From Delftia tsuruhatensis (lineage in GTDB: Bacteria; Pseudomonadota; Gammaproteobacteria; Burkholderiales; Burkholderiaceae_C): a stretch of DNA of 64,000 nt. The DNA lies in the NCBI RefSeq assembly GCF_903815225.1, contig NZ_LR813084.1, forward strand, positions 4,134,501 through 4,198,500, given 5' to 3'. The position numbers and the translations under genes were made by a program. Shown piece after piece: positions 35,759-45,131 of the stretch. The notes below the pieces were generated by a model. The model was not told the origin of the DNA. It made no database searches and saw only the letters and a program-made list of their open reading frames with translations. Position 1 is the stretch's first letter, and each line of letters opens with the position of its first letter.

Positions 35759-36166
35759 TCAGGGGCTTGCGTCAGCATTCGCGTTGTCGATAGCCTGCTT
35801 GACCCCTTTGGCGGCCGACACGATCCCTGATGGGTCTGCCATCAAGACGGCACCAACAAGCACCAGGAAGCTCGCAACCACCTTCAGGCCATTCTTGATG
35901 TCCTTGATGTTCTTGATGAAGAGCTCGCCTTCAACAGAGATATTTTTCAGCTCCTTGAGCGCGTCGGAGGCGTCTGCACCAATCACCTTCAGCGCCTGCC
36001 CATTCAAAGCCGCGATAGCCCTGCTCGCCTGCGTGTCCAGGTTCTCCACTTGGGAATAAAGTGCGCTTCCCGGGCTTGCCAAAAGAAATTCCTTCATTTT
36101 GGCCCTGCTGTCCTGGAGGGTTGCGACGGCCACCTTAATCGTCGCAAGGGGAATGGAAGTTGCCAT
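35759..36166 (-). CDS. hypothetical protein with a C-terminal membrane segment
   Basis: A 135-residue protein: a helical N-terminal region (MATSIPLATIKVAVATLQDSR), then a hydrophobic segment (VVASFLVLVGAVLMADPSGIV, about residues 93-113) and a polar tail. Not recognised. The ATG at 36166 follows GAGGTG by six bases; the GTG at 36175 is less likely. It follows the lipoprotein gene by 15 bp, so the two form an operon. Confidence 0.65.
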   Translation of the reverse strand: MATSIPLATIKVAVATLQDSRAKMKEFLLASPGSALYSQVENLDTQASRAIAALNGQALKVIGADASDALKELKNISVEGELFIKNIKDIKNGLKVVASFLVLVGAVLMADPSGIVSAAKGVKQAIDNANADASP

Positions 36167-36181
36167 GAAATTCACCTCGAA

Positions 36182-37111
36182 TCAAAGCATTTGAACGCTG
36201 TCCCGCAGATCCCGAACCTTCTTGATGAAGTCCAGGAGTGCCGGTATCTTGTCGATCGCTGTCTTTTCGTCAAACTTGGCGATGAGCTCGGCGTGTGCCA
36301 CAGTGAGTGCGTCGGCAGCCTCATTGAACTTGGTGATGTTTTCTCTGGCTCTTGCGACAGCGGCGATCCGCTCATGGTTCTGCGCCTGCAACATGCGCAA
36401 GGGGATGGCCCGGTGCATCGCCGCAAGGGATGCATCGTCGTTGCCTGATACCTGTACGGCGTTCGAACCGGTCAGCAGCCTGGACTCCATGAATCGAAGA
36501 TGCCTGTCGAGTTCATTCAGCTCGTTCAGATATGGCGTATTGACCACCGCCTTCATGGCATGCACTGTGGCGGCAAGAGGGATCTTGCCCTGTTCGAGCT
36601 CCTTTCTGGCCTCCTCCTTGACCTTGTTGCCAAGGAGCATCTCGACGGCGTAAGTCGCCAGCTTTGTTGCAAGATCAAGTTGTGCTTTTTCGATGAGAAC
36701 CGTGCCGCTGGCATTCTTCAGCTTGCTGGCTGCACTGGAAACCGCACCGATATCCGCGGAAAGCATGTCGGCTTTGAGCCCCGAGAGTTCGACAAGACCA
36801 GCTCCATAGCCATCCAGGATCACGGCAAATTCCTGGACAAGCTTTTTGTTGTCAGTGATCTCCTTGCAGTCCGCAGCGGCACCTGCAATGGCCGTGGGGT
36901 AGTTGAATTCACCGTAGGTCTTTGGGATGGCCTCTTCGGTGCGCCGTGCGAGACAGGTCTTCTCGAGATCGGTGACCATCGGCCTGTATGTGGCCGCGAG
37001 AGCAGAGGTACCTGCTCCGAAGGTGGCAACTGGCTTGAGATTTGCGGCGCACCCTGTCGTGATTGCGACGAATAGTCCCAGAGATAGGATCTTCAGCAAT
37101 TGAGCTTTCAT
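36182..37111 (-). CDS. hypothetical alpha-helical lipoprotein
   Basis: A 309-residue protein with a clear lipoprotein signal (LFVAITTGCAAN; Cys near residue 21) and an almost all-helical mature part rich in Ala, Lys and Glu. AGGAGG lies 8 bases before the ATG at 37111. Function unknown. Base composition is lower in GC than the liv region, suggesting transfer. It is probably cotranscribed with the membrane protein downstream. Confidence 0.7.
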   Translation of the reverse strand: MKAQLLKILSLGLFVAITTGCAANLKPVATFGAGTSALAATYRPMVTDLEKTCLARRTEEAIPKTYGEFNYPTAIAGAAADCKEITDNKKLVQEFAVILDGYGAGLVELSGLKADMLSADIGAVSSAASKLKNASGTVLIEKAQLDLATKLATYAVEMLLGNKVKEEARKELEQGKIPLAATVHAMKAVVNTPYLNELNELDRHLRFMESRLLTGSNAVQVSGNDDASLAAMHRAIPLRMLQAQNHERIAAVARARENITKFNEAADALTVAHAELIAKFDEKTAIDKIPALLDFIKKVRDLRDSVQML

Positions 37112-37518
37112 AAAGATTGCCTCCTGCAAACAGTTTGCCATTCTATTAGCGTCGCCATATGCGGGTTTGCGAGCAACTACTTCAAGGGCGTGATCGTGTA
37201 GCAGAACAGCCCGAACCAATACGTATCGCTTCACGCATCCTTCCGGGGCTTCAGGCATTCCTTATTTCTTGCCGGAAGATCTTATTTGCCAGAAGCACCA
37301 TTCCACTCATTTGCGCAATTGAAATTCCTGGCAATGGACATCCATGCATGGAAGCGGTATAAGCACGAGTTCCAAGCCCCATCGCTGCAACGTTCATTGC
37401 CTTGGCCGGCTACGGCATTCCGGAACTTGCAGAGCTGGAACGGGTGCTGAAACCTGGATGGCAAAACGCATCTGTCGCAGCGAGGCATGGCGCACCATCC
37501 ACGGCCATGCAATCCGCC
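37112..37518. other. intergenic, no gene seen
   Basis: Short open frames here show no start signal or recognisable motif. The lipoprotein-operon promoter must lie in the right-hand side of this stretch on the - strand. Confidence 0.4.
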
Positions 37519-37625
37519 CGCGACGGCGCGTTCGCAAGAGCCCGCCGCATGGCCGCGCCGCCCACGCTGGCCGAACGCCTGATGATTGCCGTGCGGCGCA
37601 GATAACCGACAAGGCCTTTGCAGTC
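37519..37625 (+). repeat. diverged copy of the 35421-35525 segment
   Basis: About 90% identical over about 85 bases to 35421-35507, keeping the coding frame ARDGAFARARRMAAPPTLAERLMIAVRRR to a stop at 37605. It is a fragment without its own start and is probably a partial gene duplicate. Confidence 0.65.
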
Positions 37626-37663
37626 CCCTGTGGACAGGGGGCGCCGTACTCTAGACTCCAGGC

Positions 37664-37942
37664 ATGTACAGCCAATCCCTCGTCGTTCACCTCGAGTCTC
37701 CCTACCATGCATACGAGCCCAAGGATGCTCCTGCACGGTACGTCGTACTCATGGGACTTCGTTGGAGCGCGCCGTACTGGAATGAATTGGCCATCGGATG
37801 GCTTGAGCAAGGCCTGCCCGTCGACGCCGAGATCGCCGATGGCCTTCAGCACATTGTCGAGAGACCCAAGTGGCCCCAGCGTCTGCGACACCGTGCGCAA
37901 GCCTTGCTGCGCGCCTGGAGACGATCGGAGCAAGGACCGTGA
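37664..37942 (+). CDS. hypothetical protein
   Basis: A 92-residue protein beginning MYSQSLVVHLESPYHAYEP, with a Trp-rich middle (LRWSAPYWNELAIGWLEQ) and a basic tail. Not recognised. Its stop overlaps a GTG start of the next gene (GTGA), so the two are translationally coupled. Confidence 0.55.
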   Translation: MYSQSLVVHLESPYHAYEPKDAPARYVVLMGLRWSAPYWNELAIGWLEQGLPVDAEIADGLQHIVERPKWPQRLRHRAQALLRAWRRSEQGP

Positions 37943-38199
37943 AATCCGACCAGCAGCTGATTGGATCAGCACGGCGACAACTGGGGCGCAGCCAGCCCGC
38001 TGCTGCCATGCGGTATCTGGCCCAGGAATTTCACCTCGGCAAGACTGACTTGGCATGGCTTGCCGTCGATGTGTACGAAAACATCATGACGCCGGAAGTA
38101 CAGGCAATATGGCATTGGGATTTAGCTGCGACCGGCAAGGGTCTTACTGACGAAGAATTGAATGAAGCGCTCTCCCATCTCCACCTCCGCCCCTCTTGA
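37939..38199 (+). CDS. hypothetical protein, coupled to the preceding gene
   Basis: An 86-residue protein starting from the GTG at 37939 (MKSDQQLIGSARRQLG), with FHLGKTDLAWLAVDVYENIM and IWHWDLA. Not recognised. The start is chosen because it overlaps the previous stop. The small size and coupling fit an immunity or toxin-antitoxin pair, but nothing in the sequence proves that. Confidence 0.5.
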   Translation: MKSDQQLIGSARRQLGRSQPAAAMRYLAQEFHLGKTDLAWLAVDVYENIMTPEVQAIWHWDLAATGKGLTDEELNEALSHLHLRPS

Positions 38200-38290
38200 A
38201 TACTGCTGCCAGCCACAGGCAGACTTCAGCCACCGGCATCTGCGGGAAGATGCGCAACTTGAACAGTCGGGCGTTTCCCGCCAAGGCAAC

Positions 38291-38669
38291 ATGTCCACAA
38301 CTCCCATCGTCGCCCTCCAACGGACCCGCAACAGAATCATCGAGTACCTCGAACTGGCATCGTCGTTCGATGCGCAGACCAAGTATCAAGCCTCCGTTCC
38401 CGGCGTGCGGGTGCCCAACGAGCTCCTGAATCAATGGGAAGACTGGGCGAACGGGGATTGGCTCCAGTACGAGCCCGCCTTCACACCCGACGAGATAGGG
38501 GCGATGGGGTGCTTTCAGCGGTATGGGAGGACGTCTGCGATACCATTCCAGCAAACCTGCCGGATCTCGATGAACTGCTTCCCCCCCGTGGCGCCAACTG
38601 GCGGCTGGAGCGGCGCAAGCATTGGCCGTGTTCATGCGGTCAGGCCCTCGCCCAGAATTTGATCGATGA
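38291..38669 (+). pseudogene. hypothetical protein with two homopolymer frameshifts
   Basis: Three successive frames give one plausible 126-residue protein: MSTTPIVALQRTRNRIIEYL to DEIGAMG, then VLSAVWEDVCDTIPANLPDL, then WRQLAAGAAQALAVF to EFDR. One extra G in the G4 run at 38506-38509 and one extra C in the C7 run at 38581-38587 would join them. Either the gene has decayed or the runs are undercounted. Not recognised as a family. Confidence 0.5.
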
Positions 38670-38931
38670 TGCCGTGGCTGACTGGTGCCAATTGCTGACA
38701 TCACATCCATGAAGTCAACCGCCGTGACCTGCACAAAAGCAGCCTGACTGCCGTCCTGGCACGACAAGACAACAGCGGCTGCCTCGCAGCGTCATCGCCG
38801 CAGCCACTGCCGCGCTCGCCGTCATTCGATGCGACGAGGGCGAATCCGAAATTCCATTCGCGTCAGGCGACAATAAATTCCAGACAACCATCGCCACTCA
38901 CATTTCGACAGCCTCCCAATAAACACAGCCT

Positions 38932-39381
38932 ATGAAGCACATATTTCTAAGCCTTGCGTTAGGCATCGCCATTCTTTTCGGCATGGGAATTGGAACAGAA
39001 ACCGCCAAAGAGCTATTCAAAGCCATTTATCCCAAAAGCACAGACAAGAATTTGCACGACTTGTCGTTGAAAATAAACGTGAATCTACCAAAAATGGTCG
39101 ATGATCAGACACGACTGGACAGGACGGTCAGCGAAGCAGGCAGGAAGTTCACATTCTTTCACTCACTTCCCTTTCACAAATCATCTGACATCGACTCACA
39201 AAAAATTCATGACTTCATGGAGCCCATCATTCGTGAAAAATATTGCACCTCCGCCGACATGAAGAATTTTATAAAATATGATGTGACGACCAGCTTCGTA
39301 TACAGAGGAAATGATGGACTCGAGGTCACACGCTTCATCATCAAGCCAAAAGACTGTGAACAAGTCATCAAGACTCAATAA
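38932..39381 (+). CDS. hypothetical exported or anchored protein
   Basis: A 149-residue protein with an N-terminal hydrophobic segment (FLSLALGIAILFGMGIG) and a soluble region with two Cys (KYCTSADMK, KPKDCEQ). The coding sequence is markedly richer in AT than its neighbours, suggesting recent acquisition. No family recognised. Confidence 0.6.
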   Translation: MKHIFLSLALGIAILFGMGIGTETAKELFKAIYPKSTDKNLHDLSLKINVNLPKMVDDQTRLDRTVSEAGRKFTFFHSLPFHKSSDIDSQKIHDFMEPIIREKYCTSADMKNFIKYDVTTSFVYRGNDGLEVTRFIIKPKDCEQVIKTQ

Positions 39382-39924
39382 CCTCCCATTTCTTCAAGCG
39401 AAGCCGCAGGCTGCTCATGGCCCAAATTCGATGCAACCTGCACTTTCCGTGAATGCAGCGCCTGGTGAACTGGCAACCCTAGTCGGCCAGGACATCTCCT
39501 TGGCAGGCCTCCTTCGCTTCGAGTTCGAGGGGACGGCTCTGGAGCATTTCCCAAAGTCGGAGCGCCGCCTTGCGAAAGATGGCGGCCCGCGCGAACCATC
39601 GAGCCTGTGACTGAGCATCGGGCCAAGTGCCCTTCCGTGCGACGAGGATCAGCTTCGGCAATGGCACGGCAAGCGGGTCCTGGTGCTGGGGAATTTGCTG
39701 GGGCCGGATGCACAGTTCGGTGGAGGCGGCCATTTCTCCGCGTTTCCCGCCGAAGTCCTGGTACGGTCCATCGGGAGGCTGCTCCAGCCGGGCCAGGTGC
39801 CGGCAACTGCACACGGCAGATAGCGGGAAGACAAACTGACCGACTGAGCCCCCCGGAGCAGCCGTTGGACAGAACGGCCTGGGTTGGCAAGAATCTCCCC
39901 TCCTCTCAACCCATCGGTGTTCGT
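39382..39924. other. unresolved region with fragmentary reading frames
   Basis: Protein-like stretches occur on both strands, for example HGKRVLVLGNLLGPDAQFGG (+, about 39660-39720) and PLAVPLPKLILVARKGTWPD (-, about 39600-39660), but none has a start, full length or family. Probably decayed or frameshifted coding sequence. Confidence 0.3.
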
Positions 39925-40668
39925 ATGACGATTCAGCGCCCTGTAGCCCTTGTCACGGGTTCGACCTCCGGCATAGGCGCGGCCATCGCCAGGCGGCTCT
40001 CGAGTGACGGTTTCTCCGTGGTCCTGCATTCGCGCAGTTCAGCGCAGACAGGGCAGGCGATGGCCCGTGAACTTGGTTTCGCCATCCATGTGCAGGCCGA
40101 TCTGGCCGATGACGCGGACAGGACGCGGCTTGTGCGGGAAGCGGTCGCGGCCTGGGGACGGCTCGATGTGCTCGTCAACAACGCCGGCATCAGCCGCGTC
40201 ATCCCCCATGCGGACCTGGCTGCGGCCACGCCGGCCATCTGGCAAGAGCTGTACGAGATCAACGTCATCGCCCCGTTTCGCTTGATCACCGAAGCGGAAC
40301 CGGCATTGCGCGAAGCCGCTCGAACGGGGCGCCCTGCCAGCGTCATCAACATCAGTTCGCATGCAGGTGTCCGGCCCAAAGGCGCATCCATCCCTTATTC
40401 GGCCACCAAGGCTGCGCTCAATCACATGACCCGCTTGCTGGCACTCTCGCTCGGACCCGATATCCGGGTCAATGGCGTCGCACCGGGACTGGTGGACACG
40501 CCATTGACCTCGGACTGGACGCAGGCCCGGGAGCTGTGGAAGACACGCGCCCCGATGCGACGCTCGGCCAGCCCCGAGGACATTGCCCAGGCTGTCGCGA
40601 TGCTGGTCGCCTCGGACTATCTGACCGGAGAGATCCTGCTGTCGGATGGTGGCTTGAACCTCACGTAA
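39925..40668 (+). CDS. SDR-family oxidoreductase
   Basis: A 247-residue classical short-chain dehydrogenase. Cofactor motif ALVTGSTSGIGAAIARRL (residues 8-25), NNAGIS near residue 82, catalytic Ser in INISSHAG and YSATK (Tyr-x-x-x-Lys) near residue 155, with C-terminal DYLTGEILLSDGG. The ATG at 39925 is chosen; the open frame extends 106 codons upstream without homology. Substrate unknown; no clear partner genes. Confidence 0.88.
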   Translation: MTIQRPVALVTGSTSGIGAAIARRLSSDGFSVVLHSRSSAQTGQAMARELGFAIHVQADLADDADRTRLVREAVAAWGRLDVLVNNAGISRVIPHADLAAATPAIWQELYEINVIAPFRLITEAEPALREAARTGRPASVINISSHAGVRPKGASIPYSATKAALNHMTRLLALSLGPDIRVNGVAPGLVDTPLTSDWTQARELWKTRAPMRRSASPEDIAQAVAMLVASDYLTGEILLSDGGLNLT

Positions 40669-40698
40669 CCGTTCGACGTGAAGGAAGAATTCCAGCCC

Positions 40699-41304
40699 AT
40701 GCCCATGCAGATGACACCGAAAGAGCCTGCCATCCGTGGCGGCCTGCGGGCCTGTGCGGCGGCCGCACTGCTTGCCGCCGCGTCCATCACGCCCGCGGCA
40801 GCGACTGCCGAGGATGCCCAGGCCGGACGGTTGACGCTTTGGCAGGCGATTGACGCGCTTGCCGGGCAAGCGCCATTCAGCAGGCGAAACGTCGAAGCGG
40901 CCCTTTCCCTGCCCCTTCGAGAATATGTCGCCCCGAGCAACCCGCTGTTCGACTTCTTCGAGGGCGCAGGGCTTCGCCTTCGTGACGGCCTGCGGGTATC
41001 GAACGTCGATTTGCGGGTGAAGAAGGCCGACCCGCGGATCGGCCTGCTGGTCCTGGACCTGGAGGGCCCCTGCGTCAGGATTGCCGACGTGCGTGCGCAC
41101 CATGGGCCGCTGGAACTCTCGGGTGCCCCACGCGGGCATTCGCTGGAAGAGGCGACCTCGTTCTCGTCCACGCGGCCATGGGGGGAGCTGTCCTTCAACT
41201 TCAAGGAGCGCAATCCCGACTGCCTGGCGTACGTGGTGTTCAACGCCACCAGGCCCGCTTGGAGGCGCATGCCGCAGGCGCCAGGCGCAGGAGCAGACCC
41301 CTGA
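40699..41304 (+). CDS. hypothetical secreted protein
   Basis: A 201-residue protein whose N-terminal region contains a signal-like stretch (CAAAALLAAASITPAAATA). The mature part has no recognised domain; LTLWQAIDALAGQAPFSRRNVEAAL and LVLDLEGPCVRIADVR stand out. AAGGAAG precedes the ATG at 40699; the GTG at 40678 is an alternative. Confidence 0.6.
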   Translation: MPMQMTPKEPAIRGGLRACAAAALLAAASITPAAATAEDAQAGRLTLWQAIDALAGQAPFSRRNVEAALSLPLREYVAPSNPLFDFFEGAGLRLRDGLRVSNVDLRVKKADPRIGLLVLDLEGPCVRIADVRAHHGPLELSGAPRGHSLEEATSFSSTRPWGELSFNFKERNPDCLAYVVFNATRPAWRRMPQAPGAGADP

Positions 41305-41342
41305 ATGCGCAGTTGGCGCGCAACTGTGAATACGCCACTGAC

Positions 41343-41474
41343 ATGCCCGAATGCGAGGAGCCCTTCCTGGATGAACTCGAGTACATCGCCAGGCTCTGCA
41401 GGAATGCGGAATCCGAGGCGCAGTTCAATGCCCTCTACGATCCGGCCGTGTCCCGTTCCCACGATGCGATCTGA
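41343..41474 (+). CDS. possible small acidic protein
   Basis: A 43-codon ORF (MPECEEPFLDELEYIARLCR...) just after the secreted-protein gene. The same frame is open upstream through NAQLARNCEYATD, so it may instead be a frameshifted continuation of the preceding gene. Low certainty. Confidence 0.3.
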   Translation: MPECEEPFLDELEYIARLCRNAESEAQFNALYDPAVSRSHDAI

Positions 41475-41802
41475 GGGTGAGCGGCAGGGCCGGCGCACCG
41501 GCCGGTCTTCTCCGGGCCTGCAGCAGCACTCGGCCGATGCGCCGGATCACGGACCTCCTCATTCGCCTCGGTGCCCGGCAAGTGGTCAATCGCGTGCAGG
41601 CCATGATGGATACAACAAACGCAGGCGTGGCAGCAAGGCCCCGATGGCCGTGTCTACCTTGGGCCATCTGCTTGCCGCGCCTGTCGCGCCAGCCGACGAG
41701 CAAGAGCGGGCACAGCTGGAAACATCGTGTGAGCCAGCGCGGCAGGCCATCGGCTACCGTGGTGCCTTCAACATACGCAGCCACCCATCAATGTAAGTTA
41801 AC
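41475..41802. other. intergenic, no gene seen
   Basis: Open frames on both strands lack start signals and motifs. The right end becomes AT-rich at the hipBA promoter. Confidence 0.4.
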
Positions 41803-41825
41803 TATCCATAATGCAAAAATGGATA
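41803..41825. promoter_or_regulatory. HipB-type operator of the second hipBA
   Basis: TATCCAT, 9 bp, ATGGATA is a perfect inverted repeat 77 bp before the antitoxin gene, in an AT-rich stretch. It closely resembles E. coli hip operators (TATCC-N8-GGATA). Confidence 0.7.
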
Positions 41826-41902
41826 CTTTAGTTTCCTTTGAAAAAAGGCATCGAGCTGGTTTAAAAACCAATCATTCTTCCGAAATGCATAGTTGACTGA
41901 TC

Positions 41903-42226
41903 ATGCAAACCCTTGGCGAATTCTCCCAGGCGATGACCGACGCCCAGAAGGCGCGGAAGGTCACCATCAACGCGCTCGCGCGCGAGACGGGCCTGTCCCG
42001 GCTGGCGGTGCGGCAGATCCTTGCCGGCGACTCGGCCCCGCGCCTGACCAATGCCATGGCCCTGGCATCCGAGCTGGGCCTGGAACTGGTGCTGATGCCC
42101 AAGGGCGCAGCACAGTCCCTTGCCGGGACGGGCGCGGCTGCCCCGCAGCGAACCGTGCTCAGCGATGTGGAGCGACGGCTGAACCCGGACCTGCCGGCCT
42201 CATCCCCGCAAAAAGCCGGGAACTAG
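41903..42226 (+). CDS. HipB-like XRE antitoxin
   Basis: A 107-residue protein with an HTH at residues 22-62 (VTINALARETGLSRLAVRQILAGDSAPRLTNAMALASELGLELVLMP). It lies 48 bp before the HipA gene and downstream of a HipB-type operator. The Pro/Ser tail probably contacts HipA. Same family role as the 815-1222 gene but not close to it in sequence. Confidence 0.85.
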   Translation: MQTLGEFSQAMTDAQKARKVTINALARETGLSRLAVRQILAGDSAPRLTNAMALASELGLELVLMPKGAAQSLAGTGAAAPQRTVLSDVERRLNPDLPASSPQKAGN

Positions 42227-42274
42227 CAGCCGCCGCCATCAAGGCACCACCCCAGCCTACCACCCCGCCACCCC

Positions 42275-43606
42275 ATGCAATACCGAGCCCTCAACGTCTT
42301 CCTGGGTCCACGCAAGCGCAAGGTAGGCCTGCTGTTCCAGTACGGCACGGGGCCCAATGCCATCACGCGGCTGGTGCCGGAACCCCGGTTTTGGGCCGAT
42401 GACGCCGCCCCGGTCTTCTCGCAGAACGCCCTGGTGTCCGACCCGCAGGATCGCGCCGTCTTCCTGCAGGAACATGCCCTGCAGCCCTTCTTCAACGGCC
42501 AGGGCGACAGGCTGCCGGCGTTCTTTCAGAACCTGCTGCCCGAAGGCCCCTTGCGCCGCCACCTGGAGCAGATCGGCAAGCTGGACAGGAACGACGACTT
42601 CGGCCTGCTCAGCCTCTGCGGGACGGACCTGCCAGGCGCCGTCTACGTAGAGCAGGCCCCCATGGACGCCCGCAGCGTGGCCCGCATCGTCACCCAGGAC
42701 AACGACGCCCTGGAGGCCACCGTGACCCCGCTGGCACTGCCCGAGGCGACATCCCTGTCCGGCGTGCAGCCCAAGCTCTCGCTGCTGCAATCCGGGGGGC
42801 GCTACGTGGCCAGGAGCAAGGACGCACGCGGCGTCCACATCATCGCCAAGCTTCCCACCGTGGAATACCCACTGCTGCCTGTCGTGGAGGAACTTTCCAT
42901 GCGGCTGGCGGCGGCGGCGGGCGTCAACATCTGCGACGTGCAGCTGGTACCGCTGGAGCACATGGATGCAGACCAGCCCTTCATACTGGGACAGGGCCGG
43001 CAGTTCCTGGCCGTGCGCCGCTTCGACCGCGCAGGCGACAGGCACATCCACTGCGAGGACTTCGCGCAGATCCTGGGCGTGGGCCCCGAGGACAAGTACA
43101 GCCACGCGCTGGCCAGCTACGCATCCATACTGCGCGTCCTGGCCCACACGCCTGGGCTCGGCATCCAGGCCGCCCTGGAGATGGTGCGCAGAATCGTGGT
43201 CAACGACCTGCTGGGCAACTTCGACGCCCATCTCAAGAACCATGGCCTGCTGTATGCGGACGGCAGGACGCCCGAGCTGTCACCCGCCTACGACGTGGTC
43301 GCCTACGCCGCCTACCTCACGGGCAAGGGGCATGCGCTGAAGTTCTCATCGAACGGCCCCAGGCAGCCGCGCGTGACCCCGCAGGTGATTCGCCAGCTGT
43401 GCAACGAGGTTCCCGGCCTGCCCGAGCCCAAGGTGAATGCCGTGATCCGAGACACCGTGCGCAAGGCGTTCGAAGCCTGGCCCGCCATGATCACGGCCTC
43501 CACCCTGCTCGATGAGCAAAAGCGGCGCCTGCTCAAGCACTTCGAGGCCACGCCGGCCATTGCGTCGCTGCGCAAGCGGCAGGACAAGACAGCGGCCAAG
43601 GCTTGA
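42275..43606 (+). CDS. hipA: HipA-family Ser/Thr kinase toxin, full length
   Basis: A complete 443-residue kinase. N-subdomain 1 spans residues 1-110, the P-loop-like SGVQPKLSLLQ lies at about residues 162-172, the catalytic loop NDLLGNFDAHLKNHGLLY at 310-327 and the metal-binding Asp in SPAYDVVAY at 340. All motifs expected of an active HipA are present. It is the second hipBA pair in the window, and only this one is complete. Confidence 0.93.
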   Translation: MQYRALNVFLGPRKRKVGLLFQYGTGPNAITRLVPEPRFWADDAAPVFSQNALVSDPQDRAVFLQEHALQPFFNGQGDRLPAFFQNLLPEGPLRRHLEQIGKLDRNDDFGLLSLCGTDLPGAVYVEQAPMDARSVARIVTQDNDALEATVTPLALPEATSLSGVQPKLSLLQSGGRYVARSKDARGVHIIAKLPTVEYPLLPVVEELSMRLAAAAGVNICDVQLVPLEHMDADQPFILGQGRQFLAVRRFDRAGDRHIHCEDFAQILGVGPEDKYSHALASYASILRVLAHTPGLGIQAALEMVRRIVVNDLLGNFDAHLKNHGLLYADGRTPELSPAYDVVAYAAYLTGKGHALKFSSNGPRQPRVTPQVIRQLCNEVPGLPEPKVNAVIRDTVRKAFEAWPAMITASTLLDEQKRRLLKHFEATPAIASLRKRQDKTAAKA

Positions 43607-43610
43607 GCTG

Positions 43611-43709
43611 GAGCGTGTTGTGCATTTCTACGAACCCGCGTCGGCTCTGCGCGCTGGTGATCGCAAGGTGCAGAGCCAACGCGGGCTCGTCAAAGTGCAT
43701 AACACGCTC
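43611..43709. repeat. 40-bp imperfect inverted repeat (long hairpin)
   Basis: Arms 43611-43650 and 43670-43709 match at 34 of 40 positions around a 19-nt loop. The outer part reads GAGCGTGTT with AACACGCTC. It lies between the convergent hipA and MFS stops and overlaps the MFS stop codon. Size and symmetry suit a MITE or a REP-type element doubling as a bidirectional terminator. Confidence 0.75.
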
Positions 43710-45041
43710 TAGACAGGCTGCGACCGGCCCGGCGCACCGGCACGGGCGCCCGCGCCCGCGAACAGGCGCATGGCCCATGCCGCGCAAGCGGCCGCAAAGG
43801 CCCAGACCAGGCTCCAGCCCTCGGCCGACAGCAGATGCGGGATGGCCAGCGGCACCAGGAAACACACTGCGAACACCGACGTGTTGGCCATGCCCAGCGC
43901 CGTGCCCGCACGGGCCGCGCCCGACAGTCCCGCCAACTGGGTGTAGGCCACGCCGTGCCAGGCCGACACGCAGATGCCGCAGGCCACCAGCAGCACCAGC
44001 AACACCACGCCCATCGGCGCCGACACGGGGGCGCCGCCCAGGCGGCCGAACAGGCTCAGGGCCGCCAGCACCGCGAACAGCACCAGGGTGAGCTGGCAGC
44101 AGGCGCGCAGAAAGGCAGGCCGGTTGCGGTGCCGGTCGGTCCAGCGCCCGCTCCAGATCCGCAGCGCCATGGAGCCCAGCTGCACCACCGACATGGCCAC
44201 GGCCGCAGGCCCCAGCCCCAGATGCGCGAAGTCATGGAGAAACACCGTGCCGAAGGAAAGCACCGCGAACTGGGGCCCGCACAGGATGCCGATGCCCGCC
44301 GCCATGCGCCAGGTCTGCCGGTCGCGCAGCGGGCTGGGCAAGCCGGGGGCTGCACTGCCGGAGCCCGGCTGAAGCCCCGGTTGCGGCTGCGAATCCAGGG
44401 ACGGCGCCTCCTTGATCCACAGCGCCGCAAAGACCGCGGCCCCCAGGCACAGCACGGCCAGCACGCCATAGACCGCGCTGAAGCCGGCATGCGCGGCCAG
44501 TGCCGTCAGCAAAGGCGCGCCGATGGCGCCGCCCAGCGGCACGGCCGTCTGGCGGATGCTCATGGCCAGGCCCCGCTCGCCTTCCGCGAACCAGCCCATG
44601 ACGGCCCGCCCGCTGGCCCCATTCACGCTGCCCCCCAGCAGGCCCACCAGCACCAGCCCCCCCGGCCAGCCACCCGAACGGCGGAACATGCGAGCCGGAT
44701 GGTGACGCCCACAACGCCATCGCCGCCAGCGCCAGGGCCGTGCCGCACAGGCCCAGCAGCAAGACCGGCCGGTCGCCCCAGCGGTCCGTCAGCACGCCCC
44801 AGGGCAACTCGCTCAAGGCAATGCCCAGGCCCATCAGCCCCAGCGCCAGGCCCAGCGTCTGGCTGTCCAGCCGGTAGCCCGAACGCATCAGGATCGCCGT
44901 CATGGGAATCCCGCTGAACGCCACGGAAAACGCGGCATTGGCGATCACGCCAGCCGCCAGCACCTTCCACCGGTGGCGTGGCGAAACGGCGTCGGACAAG
45001 GGGCTCGGAGCAGCAGCATCACCCGCAAAAGAAGAGTTCAT
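43709..45041 (-). pseudogene. MFS transporter, frameshifted at a G/C run
   Basis: Two frames join to give one MFS permease of about 443 residues. The first half (45041 to about 44660) has SGIPMTAILMRSGYRLD and the motif A-like GVLTDRWGDRP. The second half begins AGGLVLVGLLGGSVNGASGRAVMGWFAEGERGLAMS and runs to the C-terminus. The break is at the C7 run 44657-44663 (G7 on the coding strand); removing one base restores the frame. It is divergent from a LysR gene that probably controls it. Substrate unknown. Confidence 0.8.
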
Positions 45042-45131
45042 GGGCGGCAGTATCTCCAGCCCAAACCATCCTGAAAATCACATAATTTCAAACCTACAAT
45101 CCACTTTTTCCGCATGATCAGGAGGTTGGCG

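Noticed and set aside
41425..41784. A 119-codon - strand ORF
   Set aside because: No start signal, Arg/Pro-rich, no motif; overlaps equally open frames.
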